Numbered from the stretch's first letter, positions 7,547 to 16,930 are shown. The stretch is 46,625 nt of DNA from Clostridia bacterium (GCA_022793875.1 JAAWDR010000032.1:1-46625); one strand, 5' to 3'. Notes: generated by a model not told the origin, from the letters alone. Numbers and translations are program-made.

Positions 7547-7816
7547 TTAATTTGTTGAAATATTATTATTCATTTCTAATACTTTCTTTGCATAAGAACA
7601 TTCTGCAATAAGATTTTTATTGCATTTTTCTGAATTTTCAATAATACATTTTACTAATGTTTTTGCAATTCCTTGTCCTTGATATTTTGTATCTACTATA
7701 GTATGAATTATATTCCATGTATTCTCTATCTCTTCAAATTCACATTCACCAATTTCAATTTCATTATCATAAGCCACAGCTCTATTTTCTTTTTTTATAA
7801 ATTTAATATTAATCAT
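7547..7816 (-). CDS. GNAT-like N-acetyltransferase (COG2388 type)
   Basis: The 89-aa protein is a minimal GNAT fold of the YidJ/COG2388 type. It shows the acetyl-CoA pyrophosphate-binding signature in DTKYQGQGIAKTLVKCI (Q-x-x-G-x-A) preceded by the beta strand NIIHTIVD, and the family-typical C-terminal AECSYAKKVL. The acceptor is unknown. AAAGGA lies 6 bases from the ATG. It is followed by 36 bases and then the small coiled-coil gene. Confidence 0.8.
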   Translation of the reverse strand: MINIKFIKKENRAVAYDNEIEIGECEFEEIENTWNIIHTIVDTKYQGQGIAKTLVKCIIENSEKCNKNLIAECSYAKKVLEMNNNISTN

Positions 7817-7844
7817 TTTTTTATCCTTTCACAATTGATACTTT

Positions 7845-8201
7845 CTATTTTATTTTTTTATAAATGTTTTCACATGATTTACAAGTAATTTTCATTTCAT
7901 AGCTAGTCACTTTGTTATCTAATATTGTAATTAAAGGATTATTATCTTTTGGACAGCAAAATCTATTTTTTATAATAATTAATTCATTATTACAATTTTG
8001 ACCTATCTTACTATCTTCAAAATCCAATAATACACTACCAATACTACCACAATTACATTTATATTTTAATTCTAACCTATCATAAGTTGAATAACATAAA
8101 TATCCTATATTTGCATTACATTTATCACAATATGTCCATCCACCATAATTAGTTGCTAATCTTGTATTCACTAATTCTTTACTTTTTAATACTCTTCCCA
8201 T
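7845..8201 (-). CDS. Putative zinc-ribbon protein
   Basis: The 118-aa protein has paired cysteines suited to metal binding: CDKC (residues 25-28), CNCG (49-52), CCPKD (near 82) and CKSC near the C-terminus, suggesting two zinc-ribbon-like knuckles. No catalytic motif is visible and I do not recognise a named family. AGGAG lies 7 bases before the ATG and a good promoter lies upstream (8234-8262). The GNAT gene follows after 28 bases, so the two are likely cotranscribed. Confidence 0.65.
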   Translation of the reverse strand: MGRVLKSKELVNTRLATNYGGWTYCDKCNANIGYLCYSTYDRLELKYKCNCGSIGSVLLDFEDSKIGQNCNNELIIIKNRFCCPKDNNPLITILDNKVTSYEMKITCKSCENIYKKIK

Positions 8202-8233
8202 ATTTTATCTCCTTTATTTATTTGATTAAAATA

Positions 8234-8262
8234 ATTATATTATAAATTATAAAAAGAAGCAA
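8234..8262 (-). promoter_or_regulatory. Sigma-A promoter of the zinc-ribbon gene, overlapping a terminator
   Basis: TTGCTT (8262-8257), a 17-base spacer and a perfect TATAAT (8239-8234). The -35 hexamer is inside the 3' arm of the upstream gene's terminator hairpin. Confidence 0.6.
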
Positions 8263-8280
8263 CTCATTTGAATTGCTTCC
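8251..8280 (-). terminator. Terminator of the tocopherol-cyclase-like gene
   Basis: On the minus strand GAAGCAA (8279-8273) pairs with TTGCTTC (8262-8256), followed by TTTTTATAA. It is 27 bases past the stop codon at 8307. Confidence 0.75.
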
Positions 8281-8306
8281 TAATCTTTGATTATTATATA
8301 ATAAGT

Positions 8307-9260
8307 CTATTTTTGAACTATTTCTAATCCACACATATTACTTGTGTCGCTAAAAATAATTTCTTCTCCCTTTTTTAAAGTTACAGTAATTGAAGTAGAA
8401 ATACTTTCGAAAATATCTTTTGTCATCTTTCCTTTAACAGGTGCTGCTAGTTTAAGTCCTTTGTCATATTCTGATTTTATATTCAAAAGATATAAATTTT
8501 TTTCAAATGTTATATTAAATGAATCTTCTTTAATTTGGCATTCTACTAATTTTGCATTATTGTAAGTAGTAAATTTAAATTCTTTATTTCCAATTAGCAA
8601 AACACATATAAATCCTTTAAATGTAAATAACTTTAAAGGTATATCTGCTATTGAAAACATAAAACTAGAATTTGTCTTTTTAAAATTATTCCCTTGACCC
8701 CAAATATATGACTTTGGAAATGAACATCCCCAATCTTTTTCAATGTAACCTTTATTATTATTAAAGTGAATTATTTCATCATTTATGTTTATATATCCAT
8801 TAATTGTATTTTCCATACTAATAATTGCATGATTACATTCCATAAATGGGATATAAGAAAAAGGACCCATTATATTAGGAAGAAAAATATTAGTATTAAT
8901 ATTTTTACTATCAGAATATTTTATATTACCATATATTTTAAGTTTCTGAGATGCATCCTCTATATTTATATTAATATTTTCCTTTGAGAAAATATTATCA
9001 CCAATTCTAATATAAAAAGGATTATAATTAAATTTAAAATCTTTAATATTATAGTCTATAAAATAAGAATTATTGTTAGTAATTATTTGTATAAATGCTT
9101 TAGCTCCTGTATCATCAATATTAATTCCTGGTATAAAAGAAATTCCTCTTTGATTATTTATATTTTTAAAATACCATCCTTCAAAATAGTTCTTCTTTTT
9201 ATTTAAATCTTTTTCTCCCTGAAATAACTCAGCATTTTTTATTAATAATAATTTATTCAT
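8307..9260 (-). CDS. Tocopherol cyclase-like protein
   Basis: The 317-aa product matches the tocopherol cyclase/TTC family by its N-terminal YFEGWYFKNI and the downstream GYIEKDWGCSFPKSYIWGQ block, both hallmark segments. Plant and cyanobacterial members cyclise prenylquinols; in Firmicutes, which lack tocopherol, the role is unknown and probably concerns another hydrophobic ligand. The protein is mostly beta-strand with no signal peptide or membrane segment. Upstream Shine-Dalgarno is weak (GGGA about 14 bases away). The GyrI-like gene ends 39 bases upstream and a terminator follows. Confidence 0.75.
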   Translation of the reverse strand: MNKLLLIKNAELFQGEKDLNKKKNYFEGWYFKNINNQRGISFIPGINIDDTGAKAFIQIITNNNSYFIDYNIKDFKFNYNPFYIRIGDNIFSKENININIEDASQKLKIYGNIKYSDSKNINTNIFLPNIMGPFSYIPFMECNHAIISMENTINGYININDEIIHFNNNKGYIEKDWGCSFPKSYIWGQGNNFKKTNSSFMFSIADIPLKLFTFKGFICVLLIGNKEFKFTTYNNAKLVECQIKEDSFNITFEKNLYLLNIKSEYDKGLKLAAPVKGKMTKDIFESISTSITVTLKKGEEIIFSDTSNMCGLEIVQK

Positions 9261-9299
9261 ATAATATATTATTTCCCAAATATAAAATATTATTACTTA

Positions 9300-9938
9300 C
9301 TATTTCTTTTTTCTTATTGGATGTCTTATAACTGTTTTTAATTTGTTTATTTCACATCTTCTTGGATCACTTAAATAAATTTCGTGGTGAAATCTAGTAT
9401 TAGTAATATCTAACTCATATCCATTTTGTGTCATATATTCATGCATTAAATTCATAGTGGTTGGTTCATCATCATAACTACCAATATGCATACATTGAAC
9501 ACAAATACCTTCATTATAAGTTAAAAACTCAACCTTTGAAAAGTCTTGTTTTTTCTTGCTAGTTGCTTCTTGAATAGCCCATTTAAAATCTTCTTTTGTT
9601 ACAAAATCTGGTAACCTAATAATTGAAATAAAATTAAATTTATCTTTACTTGTATAGTCTATACCATTTTTATTTCCTTCTTGCCACCAAAGTCCTTCAA
9701 GTGGTGGAACTACATATTGAAAATAACCATTTATTTTATATGTTCCTTTATAACTCATCTTTATTGTAAAAGCAATAGCATATAAAAGTCCTATTGAATT
9801 TTTATATTCACTATTTTCTTCATTAGGATTCCCTTTGCCTCTTACTGCAATATAGTTCATTTTAGGAATTTCAACTATATTGGGTTTATTTTTTGGCATA
9901 TAAAATTCCTTATATTCTTTTTTATAATCAAAAGCCAT
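9300..9938 (-). CDS. GyrI-like small-molecule-binding protein (COG4832 type)
   Basis: The 212-aa protein is a stand-alone GyrI-like/effector-binding domain: MAFDYKKEYKEFYMPKNKP, the strand IPKMNYIAVRGKGNPNE, PPLEGLWWQE, CVQCMHIGSYDDEP and a final HEIYLSDPRRCEINKLKT. Such domains bind hydrophobic ligands and some hydrolyse them; no DNA-binding part is present. AAAGGA lies 8 bases before the ATG. A second effector-binding protein precedes it by 14 bases and a WYL regulator sits upstream, suggesting a ligand-responsive cluster. Confidence 0.8.
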   Translation of the reverse strand: MAFDYKKEYKEFYMPKNKPNIVEIPKMNYIAVRGKGNPNEENSEYKNSIGLLYAIAFTIKMSYKGTYKINGYFQYVVPPLEGLWWQEGNKNGIDYTSKDKFNFISIIRLPDFVTKEDFKWAIQEATSKKKQDFSKVEFLTYNEGICVQCMHIGSYDDEPTTMNLMHEYMTQNGYELDITNTRFHHEIYLSDPRRCEINKLKTVIRHPIRKKK

Positions 9939-9952
9939 TTATTTTTTCCTTT

Positions 9953-10417
9953 CTAATCTTCAATTCCAATATAAATGTGCATTTCTTGTTTTTGCATATC
10001 ACTTGAGTTGTTTTGATATTCTTCAAAGTCACAAATGTAATTTCTCTTTAAATTCATATTCCATATTTCTTGCCAAGCTTTTCCAACTGAATCTTGAACA
10101 TCTCCTGTTATAATAAATTTAGCATATTTTCCATTTGGTATAACAATACTTTCTATTTCTTCATTATTTTCATCTTCTTTACTACTCTCTGCTCCTGCAA
10201 CAAATATATATGGCTTAGTATAATCTCCTTCATATTCTGCATATAATCCTATTGTTTTATTATTTACCTTATTGGGTATTTTTTCATAAAGTCCATTTGA
10301 AAATAATTTTTGCCAAGTCATTCCTATGTCTTGTATTGACTTTCCATTCTCATTAGTTGTTTTTATTTTAATTCCTACAACTACTTTTTTCTCTAATTCT
10401 ACAATTTCATATTTCAT
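9953..10417 (-). CDS. AraC effector-binding/GyrI-like domain protein
   Basis: The 154-aa protein is a second single-domain effector-binding protein: MKYEIVELEKKVVVGIKIKT, NKTIGLYAEYEGDYTKPYIF, the strand IVIPNGKYAKFIITGDVQDS, then AWQEIWN and a final EMHIYIGI. The pattern is that of Bacillus YdeE-like proteins. There is no helix-turn-helix. AGGAGG lies about 7 bases before the ATG. It is probably cotranscribed with the downstream GyrI-like gene and possibly with the WYL regulator 56 bases upstream. Confidence 0.8.
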   Translation of the reverse strand: MKYEIVELEKKVVVGIKIKTTNENGKSIQDIGMTWQKLFSNGLYEKIPNKVNNKTIGLYAEYEGDYTKPYIFVAGAESSKEDENNEEIESIVIPNGKYAKFIITGDVQDSVGKAWQEIWNMNLKRNYICDFEEYQNNSSDMQKQEMHIYIGIED

Positions 10418-10473
10418 ATATATACCTCCTAAATAGAAGTATATATTATTTAACTTGACAACTGTATGTCATA

Positions 10474-11370
10474 TTATATATAATTTTTTAAAGTTTTTTC
10501 TAATTTATCTTTTATAATCTTTTTGACTTTATTAGGTGATAATATTTTTACATATTCTCCAAAAGATAAAATATAGCCATATACCCATTCGTTCTCTGGA
10601 TATTCTACATTTATTATAAAATTTCCATCATCTTTTTTAGTTATTTCATCTTTCTCAAATTCATCATATATCCTATAGGTCATCTCTTGGCTTATCTCTA
10701 ATTTTAGTGATATATTTTTAAAATTGTATTTTTCTTCCTTTTTTTCTTTTGGTAATTCTCTTTCAAAATGTTCTTCTAATGTTTTAATTTCTTTTATTCT
10801 AGCAATCTTGAATATTCTATAGTCTTTTTTTAGTGTACAATAGCTTATTAAGTACCATGATTTGTCTTTAAACCATATTTGTAGTGGTTCTACTATTCTC
10901 TTTGTTTCATTTCCATTAGAATTATAATATATAAATTGTATTCTATTTTTATTTAATATTGCTGTTTTTATCTTATCAAACCTTTCTTCTGGTGAGTTAT
11001 CTTTTCCCCACTTCGAAAAATCTATTTTAATCCAATCATCTACTTTTTTATTAAATAATATACTCAATTTCTGTAAGATATCTTTTTCTTCTCCTACTAT
11101 TTTTTTCATTCCTTGTAATGCAAACAAAATTTGATTTTGTTCTTCTTCAGAAAGAATTGTTTTATTTAATACATATTCCTCTAAAATTCCTATGCCTCCA
11201 TCTTTTCCTTTTATTGAATAAATTGGTATGTTTGCTCTACTTAGTGTTTCTATATCTCTATATATAGTTCTAGTAGATACTTCAAATCTATTTGCTAGTT
11301 CTTTTGCTGTAATTTTCTTCTTTTGTATTAGTATATATACTATTTCAAATAATCTGTTATTTACTTGCAT
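10474..11370 (-). CDS. WYL-domain transcriptional regulator (YafY/DeoR-like HTH)
   Basis: The 298-aa protein has an N-terminal winged helix-turn-helix (residues 1-60, with ITAKELANRFEVSTRTIYRDIETL), followed by a WYL domain (about 140-220: RIVEPLQIWFKDKSWYLISYC) and a C-terminal extension (WYL C-terminal, to residue 298). WYL proteins bind ligands or nucleic acid to control transcription. AGGAGG lies 5 bases before the ATG. Its position ahead of two GyrI-like effector-binding genes suggests it controls them. Confidence 0.88.
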   Translation of the reverse strand: MQVNNRLFEIVYILIQKKKITAKELANRFEVSTRTIYRDIETLSRANIPIYSIKGKDGGIGILEEYVLNKTILSEEEQNQILFALQGMKKIVGEEKDILQKLSILFNKKVDDWIKIDFSKWGKDNSPEERFDKIKTAILNKNRIQFIYYNSNGNETKRIVEPLQIWFKDKSWYLISYCTLKKDYRIFKIARIKEIKTLEEHFERELPKEKKEEKYNFKNISLKLEISQEMTYRIYDEFEKDEITKKDDGNFIINVEYPENEWVYGYILSFGEYVKILSPNKVKKIIKDKLEKTLKNYI

Positions 11371-11481
11371 ACATTCCTCCTACAAGCGTTATCTTTTTTG
11401 CTATATTCAAATACTTTATTTTTTATATATTATCACAATTATGTATAATTATCAATCTAGCTCTTTTTTGGTTTTGTTAAT

Positions 11482-11547
11482 AGAACAAAAGAGGCATGAT
11501 TAAAATTTTTTGACTTTTTAGAATACTTTTCATGCCTTGTCTTTTCT
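11482..11547. repeat. Dispersed hairpin element, copy 1 (hairpin A only)
   Basis: The sequence AGAACAAAAGAGGCATGATT, an A/T-rich loop with TTTTTTGACTTTTTAGAATAC, and TTTTCATGCCTTGTCTTTTC form a long imperfect hairpin. It matches hairpin A of the larger repeats at 26410-26556 and 45591-45734 almost base for base but lacks their other two hairpins. It lies in the 348-bp gap between the WYL gene and a small membrane protein gene. Confidence 0.8.
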
Positions 11548-11573
11548 CTATATAACTTGTCTGTAATTCAAAC

Positions 11574-11600
11574 AGAAAAGATGAACAATATTTGTTCATC
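11574..11600 (-). terminator. Terminator of the small membrane protein gene
   Basis: GATGAACAA and TTGTTCATC (11580-11600) form a 9-bp perfect stem with a 3-base loop, followed on the minus strand by TTTTCTG. It lies about 120 bases past the stop codon at 11719. The remaining sequence up to 11718 shows nothing else. Confidence 0.55.
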
Positions 11601-11718
11601 CTCTCTCAAAACTAGCTTCTTGTTTTTTACCTATGTTGTTTGCTAATAATTATTTGTTAAGACTTAATTTTTCAATGTCAATACAGTTATTTGTACATAA
11701 TAAATATCTATTACATAT

Positions 11719-12045
11719 TTATAGAAAATACTTTTCAACTTCTGATTTCTTTTCTTTTAGATTTTTTTCTTTTTCCTCTTTAAATCTTATAACATGAAGC
11801 AAAGTACAAATCGCCCAAAGTACGGCACAGAAGACATCCATTCCCAATGATTTTGCTAATATTACAGCTATAGGAATTTTAAAGACAAATAGGATAAACA
11901 AAACCGTTGTAAATACCAGCTGTGCTTTGATACTTGCTACTTCATTGTATGACTTTTTTACTGTAAAAACAGTAATGAGTAGCAAGTAAATTAGTGCTAA
12001 AATCATAATTACAAATGCCAAAATACTGTAAATAGTCTCTAACAT
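11719..12045 (-). CDS. Small membrane protein, three predicted helices
   Basis: The 108-aa product has three hydrophobic helices (about residues 4-28, 42-65 and 68-86) and a lysine/glutamate-rich cytoplasmic tail (FKEEKEKNLKEKKSEVEKYF). I do not recognise the family. AGGAGG lies 7 bases before the ATG and a good promoter is visible upstream. Its codon use contains more G and C (GCC, GTA, CTT, GCG) than neighbouring genes, which may mark recent acquisition. It is transcribed apart from the exporter operon because its promoter sits just past that operon's last stop. Confidence 0.6.
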   Translation of the reverse strand: MLETIYSILAFVIMILALIYLLLITVFTVKKSYNEVASIKAQLVFTTVLFILFVFKIPIAVILAKSLGMDVFCAVLWAICTLLHVIRFKEEKEKNLKEKKSEVEKYFL

Positions 12046-12137
12046 AATAATACCCTCCTATGATGTTATTCAAGTAAGCAAGTTTTGTTTAAATATCTAC
12101 TAAATTAGCAAATTATAAACAACTAGGTATGTGCTAT

Positions 12138-12166
12138 ATTGTATAACGAATTTACATAAAAGTCAA
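12138..12166 (-). promoter_or_regulatory. Sigma-A promoter of the small membrane protein gene
   Basis: TTGACT (12166-12161), 17-base spacer, TACAAT (12143-12138). It begins 4 bases past the stop codon of the upstream permease gene and leaves a leader of about 85 bases. Confidence 0.6.
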
Positions 12167-12169
12167 TTG

Positions 12170-15100
12170 TTATTCTACACTTTTCAAACTTTCTATCATG
12201 TCAATCTTCTTCAAAATGAAATGTATAATATAGTTTACAATAAGAGAAAAAGTTGTTGATATAGCAGATGCATATACATAACTTATCATTCTTATGTTTC
12301 TAATAAATCTTAGTTTATCTATTTCAACACTGATAACTATCATTTCTGTCAAAAAATACCCAAATATTAATCCTAAAAATACTCCTATAATTGTAAATAT
12401 TATATTTTCTTTATTTATATAATTATCAACTTCTTTATCATAAAAGCCTAAAACCTTTAATGTTGCAATTTCCCTTTGCCTTTCTCCTATATTTATATTG
12501 GCTAAATTGTATAATACAACAAATGCAAGTAATGCTGATGCTATAATTAAAATTATGACAACATAGTTCATAGAATTTAACATATTTTTAATTGCTTTCA
12601 TTGTATCTGAAACCATAACTACAGCTGCAACTCCATTGATTTTTAAAAGCTTTTCTGATATCTCATTTTTTATATTTTCTGTCATATTTTTTGTACTTAT
12701 TAAAATCATACTTGTTTTATAACTTTTAATATTATTTTCATAAAAATTTTTAGGCATATATACATAATTTGAAACATAATTTTCTACTATTCCTATTATC
12801 TTAAATGAATATTCAGAATTTTCACTATCAATTAGTGTGATATTATCACCTTTTTTTACTTTTAACATTTCTGCTACTTTATCTGAAATGATAATTCCTT
12901 CATCTGTTAATTCTACTTTTTCATGACTATTTATATCTTTTAGATGACATACTTTTTCAAATTCTTCTATTGTTTCTGGAATAAATATTACTGTTTCATA
13001 ATTTGTGTTCTTATCTTTTAATTTTCCTGCTGTCGCACATATTTTAGAATAACTTTGTATATTTTCATTGTTGTTTAATATTTCTTCTATTTCTTTTAAA
13101 TTGTTATCTTCTGATAGTGAAATTGACATATTATAGGTAAAAATTTCTTCAAATTGTGATGTAGGAATATCCATAACAGAATCTTTTAAACCAAATCCTG
13201 TTAGCATAAGCCCTGTACAACCTGCAATACCTACTATTGTCATAATTGCTCTTTTCTTGTATCTAAAAATATTTCTTGCTGTTACTTTTTTAGAAAAATT
13301 GAATTTGTCCCAAATAAATGATATTCTTTCTAATAATATTTTTTTTCCATATTTGGGTGTTTTTGGTCTCATTAGTATTGATGGCATATTTTTTAGTTCT
13401 TTTGTTGCAACAAAAATTGTAGCTCCTCCTATACATATAAAAGCAATAACTAATCCTAATAATCCAATTTCTAACCTATATATTGTATAAAATTCTGGTA
13501 TTTTGTAAATTGTATCATATATGTCCCAAACTATTTTAGGAATCAGATAAAATCCAACTGTCATTCCTAAAAATCCTCCAATAAGACATGCTAAAAATGC
13601 ATATAAAATATATTTTATTATTATTTGTATATTGGTATATCCTAATGCTTTTAATGTTCCTATTTCTGTTCTTTCTTCTTCTATCATTCTTGTCATTGAT
13701 GTTAAACTTATTAGTATTGCAACAATATAGAATATCACTGGAAATAGCTTAGAAATATTTGTTATTGTTTTTATTGCATCTATAATATTTGTATATCCTA
13801 TGTTATCATTTCTATTTCTTATATACCATTTTGCTTTTTCTATTTTATTTATTTCATCTTTTGCATTATCAAGTTCTTTTTGTGCTTCACTTATTTTATT
13901 TGTTGCTTCTTGTTTTTTATTTTCAAATTCTTTTTCATTTTCTTCTACTTCATTTTTTGCCTTTTTTAATTCATTTTTGCCATTTTCTATTTTAGTTCTT
14001 CCATTTGTAATTTTATTCATTGTGTCTTTTTTTGTATTATCTAATACATTTTTTTGATTTTTTAGCTCGTTTTCTGCTTTTTCTATTTCATTTTGTCCAT
14101 TTATTAATTGATTTTCTGCATTTTCTATTTCGTTTTCTATTTCTTGTTTTTGTTTATTTAATGTTTCTACAGTTGTATTTACTTTTTCTATAAGTACATC
14201 TATATAACTTGTATCTATATTATTATTTTCTAATTCTTCCTTTTGTACTATTAAATTATTTAAGTTTTTATTGGCTTCATTTATTGCAATATTTAGTTTA
14301 TCTATCCCTTCATTTGCTTCTTTTTTTCTATTTTCTAATTCAGCTTTTCCTACTTCTAATTCTTTCTTTTTTGTAGCAATTTGATTTTCTCCATCATTTA
14401 TTTTTTTGTCCAATGTTTCAAATTGTTGTTTCATGTTTTTTTCTTGTAAATTGATTTCTTTTTCTGAGTTATTTAGTTTATTTTCAGATTTTAAAATCTC
14501 ATTTTTAGCTTCATTAATTTGTTTTTCTGCATTTGTTAATTCTTTTTCTACTTTTTGTTTTTCTTCATTAAATTCTTCTTGTGCTTCTTTTAATTTTCCT
14601 TCTGCTTCAATAATTAATTTATTATATCTATTTTGTTCTTGATTTTCTTTTATTTTTTCTATTTTTGATATTACTGGATTTACTAAATTCCAATATTCAT
14701 TACTGTTTAATTCTAATTCTTTTGCTCCATTAACAACAGCATATGCATTTGTATAATAATCTAAATTAATTACTTCTGGTTTTGTGTAAATGAAGAAATT
14801 AATTGACCCATTTCCAATTGTTGTATTCCCTCTTTCACTAGATATATATAACGGTGACTCTACAATTCCTACAATTGTAAGTTCTTTTTGATTGAGGTTA
14901 TCGTTTTCAAGTATTATATTTTTTCCTATATATTCAGAAATGTTATCTGTCATTGAATAGTTTTTATCTAATAAGCATTCACCTATTTTTTCAGGTAGTC
15001 TTCCTTCTATTATTGCTGGTGTATTGCATTTTTCATTATATTCAATTATTTTGCATATACTTTCTTTTTCTTCAATTCTTGCTATTGTGTCTTGTGTTTT

Positions 15101-15365
15101 TATTCCATAACATTCTTCTATTCCTTCTATATTTTTTAAGGCTATAATATCATCATCTGTTAATCCTAATGTTGAAATAATGTCTATGTCAAAGAAATTG
15201 TATGAATCAGCATATATGTCTAAACTATCTCTCATGTCTGGTCCGTGTAGCAACTAGACCTGAAAAAAATCCAACGCCTAAAAAGGCCATAATTAAAATT
15301 GATATGAACCTTCTTTTTGTTTTTACTATTTCTTTAAAATTATTTTTCCACAAAGATTTTTTCAT
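12170..15365 (-). CDS. FtsX/MacB-type ABC permease with large coiled coil, interrupted by a +1 frameshift
   Basis: The conceptual protein is about 1065 aa. The ATG at 15365 has GAGGG 7 bases upstream and encodes MKKSLWKNNFKEIVKTKRRF and a membrane helix ending GLVAT. The reading then shifts: an extra base (plus position 15245) turns ACA-GGA-CCA into ACA-CGG-ACC, and frame 1 stops at 15225. The other frame continues GPDMRDSLDIY to 12170. Next come an extracytoplasmic MacB-like domain, roughly 250 residues of coiled coil, three FtsX helices, a second extracytoplasmic domain and terminal helices. It pairs with the ATPase gene 43 bases upstream, probably for export of a lipid or peptide. The shift may be a mutation, an assembly error, or recoding at the rare CGG codon. 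Confidence 0.85.
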
Positions 15366-15408
15366 ATTTATTCCCTCATATTAATATACACCTTAAGATA
15401 TTGATATA

Positions 15409-16110
15409 TTACCACTCTATTTCTTCAATTGACATTGGGGTATTATTTATTTCTATTTTTTCGGCAGTTCCATTTTTAAAGTGAATAACTTTATCTGCCA
15501 TTGGGGCTATTGCTGCATTATGTGTAATAATTATAACTGTCATTTTTTCATTTTTTGACATGCTTTGTAATAATTTTAGAATACTTTTTCCTGTTTTATA
15601 GTCTAATGCTCCTGTTGGTTCATCACAAAGTAAAAGTTTAGGATTTTTCGCTATTGCTCTTGCTATTGCAACTCTTTGTTGCTCTCCTCCTGATAATTGT
15701 GCTGGAAAATTATGTTTTCTATCTTCTAGCCCTACTTTTTCTAATATTTCCTCTGTGTTGAGAGCATTATTACATAATTGTGTTGCTAGTTCAACATTTT
15801 CTTTTGCTGTTAAATTTTGTACTAAATTATAAAATTGAAAAACAAATCCAATGTCACTTCTTCTATATTTTATTAATTGTTTATCTTTTAATTCTGTTAT
15901 ATCTTTTCCATCTACATATACATTTCCTGAAGTTACTGTGTCCATTCCTCCTAATATGTTTAGTGCTGTTGTTTTTCCTGCTCCACTTGGTCCTACTATA
16001 ACAACTAATTCTCCTTTATTTACTTGAAAGTTTGTATTGTTTAGTGCATCTATTTCTACTTCTCCCATTTTATATTTTTTATATACATTTTTGAATTCTA
16101 TATATTTCAT
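15409..16110 (-). CDS. ABC transporter ATP-binding protein (MacB/LolD family)
   Basis: The 233-aa ATPase has Walker A VGPSGAGKTT, Q-loop FVFQFYNLVQNLT, signature LSGGEQQRVAIARAI, Walker B LLLCDEPTGALD and H-loop IIITHN, all intact. MacB/LolD-type ATPases energise FtsX-type permeases by a mechanical mechanism. Starts upstream of 16110 are ruled out because AGGAG lies 11 bases before this ATG. It is in an operon with the frameshifted permease downstream (43 bases) and the YwaF-like gene upstream (36 bases). The intact GGACC here lacks the extra C found in the permease. Confidence 0.93.
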   Translation of the reverse strand: MKYIEFKNVYKKYKMGEVEIDALNNTNFQVNKGELVVIVGPSGAGKTTALNILGGMDTVTSGNVYVDGKDITELKDKQLIKYRRSDIGFVFQFYNLVQNLTAKENVELATQLCNNALNTEEILEKVGLEDRKHNFPAQLSGGEQQRVAIARAIAKNPKLLLCDEPTGALDYKTGKSILKLLQSMSKNEKMTVIIITHNAAIAPMADKVIHFKNGTAEKIEINNTPMSIEEIEW

Positions 16111-16146
16111 ATGTCTTAAGTCTCCTTTCAATATTGTTAATTATCT

Positions 16147-16908
16147 TTAATTCGTTATACTTTTTATAGAAGAAATTGAGTAATTTTTTAACTTTATAAT
16201 GTAATAAGTAAGATAAAATGGAATTGTCATTTGTCCTACTGACATAATAAAACTAAATAGAACAGTTCCATTAGTAATTTTATATAACATTTCAATTGGA
16301 GCAATATTGAAATTCTGTGAAATAAACATTAAATTACTATCAAAAATATTATTTACAATTAATGCTAAGATACATACAACACCCACTAAACCCGCAAAAT
16401 ATTTTATATCTTCTTTTTTTACCTCTATATATTCTGTTTTATTTACTAATATTCCTATATATATCATTATACCATGAAATAGAAAGCTGTGAATACTTAA
16501 AAAGTGGAAGGCTGGATATCCTAATAATGATGTTGATGGATATATTATAAAAACAATTCCTCCAATTATAGAGCCTGTAGCTAAAAATACATCTCCTACT
16601 CTTTTTAGTTTGCCTTTTGCAAAAGAGCTCAATATTCCTGCATATAGTAACATACTACAATAATATAGTGGTAAATATGTATTTACTTCATATAATGAAT
16701 TTTGCGATATACTATAAATTATTCTGATAATTTCTAATATACACATAATTACTGTTATCTTTCTTATTATTTTATATACATCTTCTTTGTTTTTTGGCAT
16801 AGAATGTTTTAGGGCATACATAATCATACTTATTGTTATTCCTATTAAAATGAAATGTCCTTTTGTAAATATTCCACATGGTTTATATTTTCCTATTTTT
16901 GAAAACAT
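16147..16908 (-). CDS. YwaF-like/TMEM164-like membrane protein
   Basis: The 253-aa protein has six or seven hydrophobic helices and the family-like segments LPLYYCSMLLY, YPAFHFLSIHSFLFHG and PFYLTYYII, consistent with the YwaF/TIGR02206 group, related to TMEM164 acyltransferases. Histidines in helical segments (FHFLSIHSFLFHG) could be catalytic. The function in bacteria is not established. AGGAG is 10 bases before the ATG. It lies between cardiolipin synthase and the exporter, 22 and 36 bases away, so a lipid-related role is plausible. Confidence 0.7.
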   Translation of the reverse strand: MFSKIGKYKPCGIFTKGHFILIGITISMIMYALKHSMPKNKEDVYKIIRKITVIMCILEIIRIIYSISQNSLYEVNTYLPLYYCSMLLYAGILSSFAKGKLKRVGDVFLATGSIIGGIVFIIYPSTSLLGYPAFHFLSIHSFLFHGIMIYIGILVNKTEYIEVKKEDIKYFAGLVGVVCILALIVNNIFDSNLMFISQNFNIAPIEMLYKITNGTVLFSFIMSVGQMTIPFYLTYYIIKLKNYSISSIKSITN

Positions 16909-16930
16909 TTTTCTTCATCTCCTATCTATA

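Noticed and set aside
12170..15253. Permease gene starting at a TTG at 15253
   Set aside because: That start has no ribosome binding site and drops the first membrane helix, which is encoded upstream in another frame with a good site at 15365.
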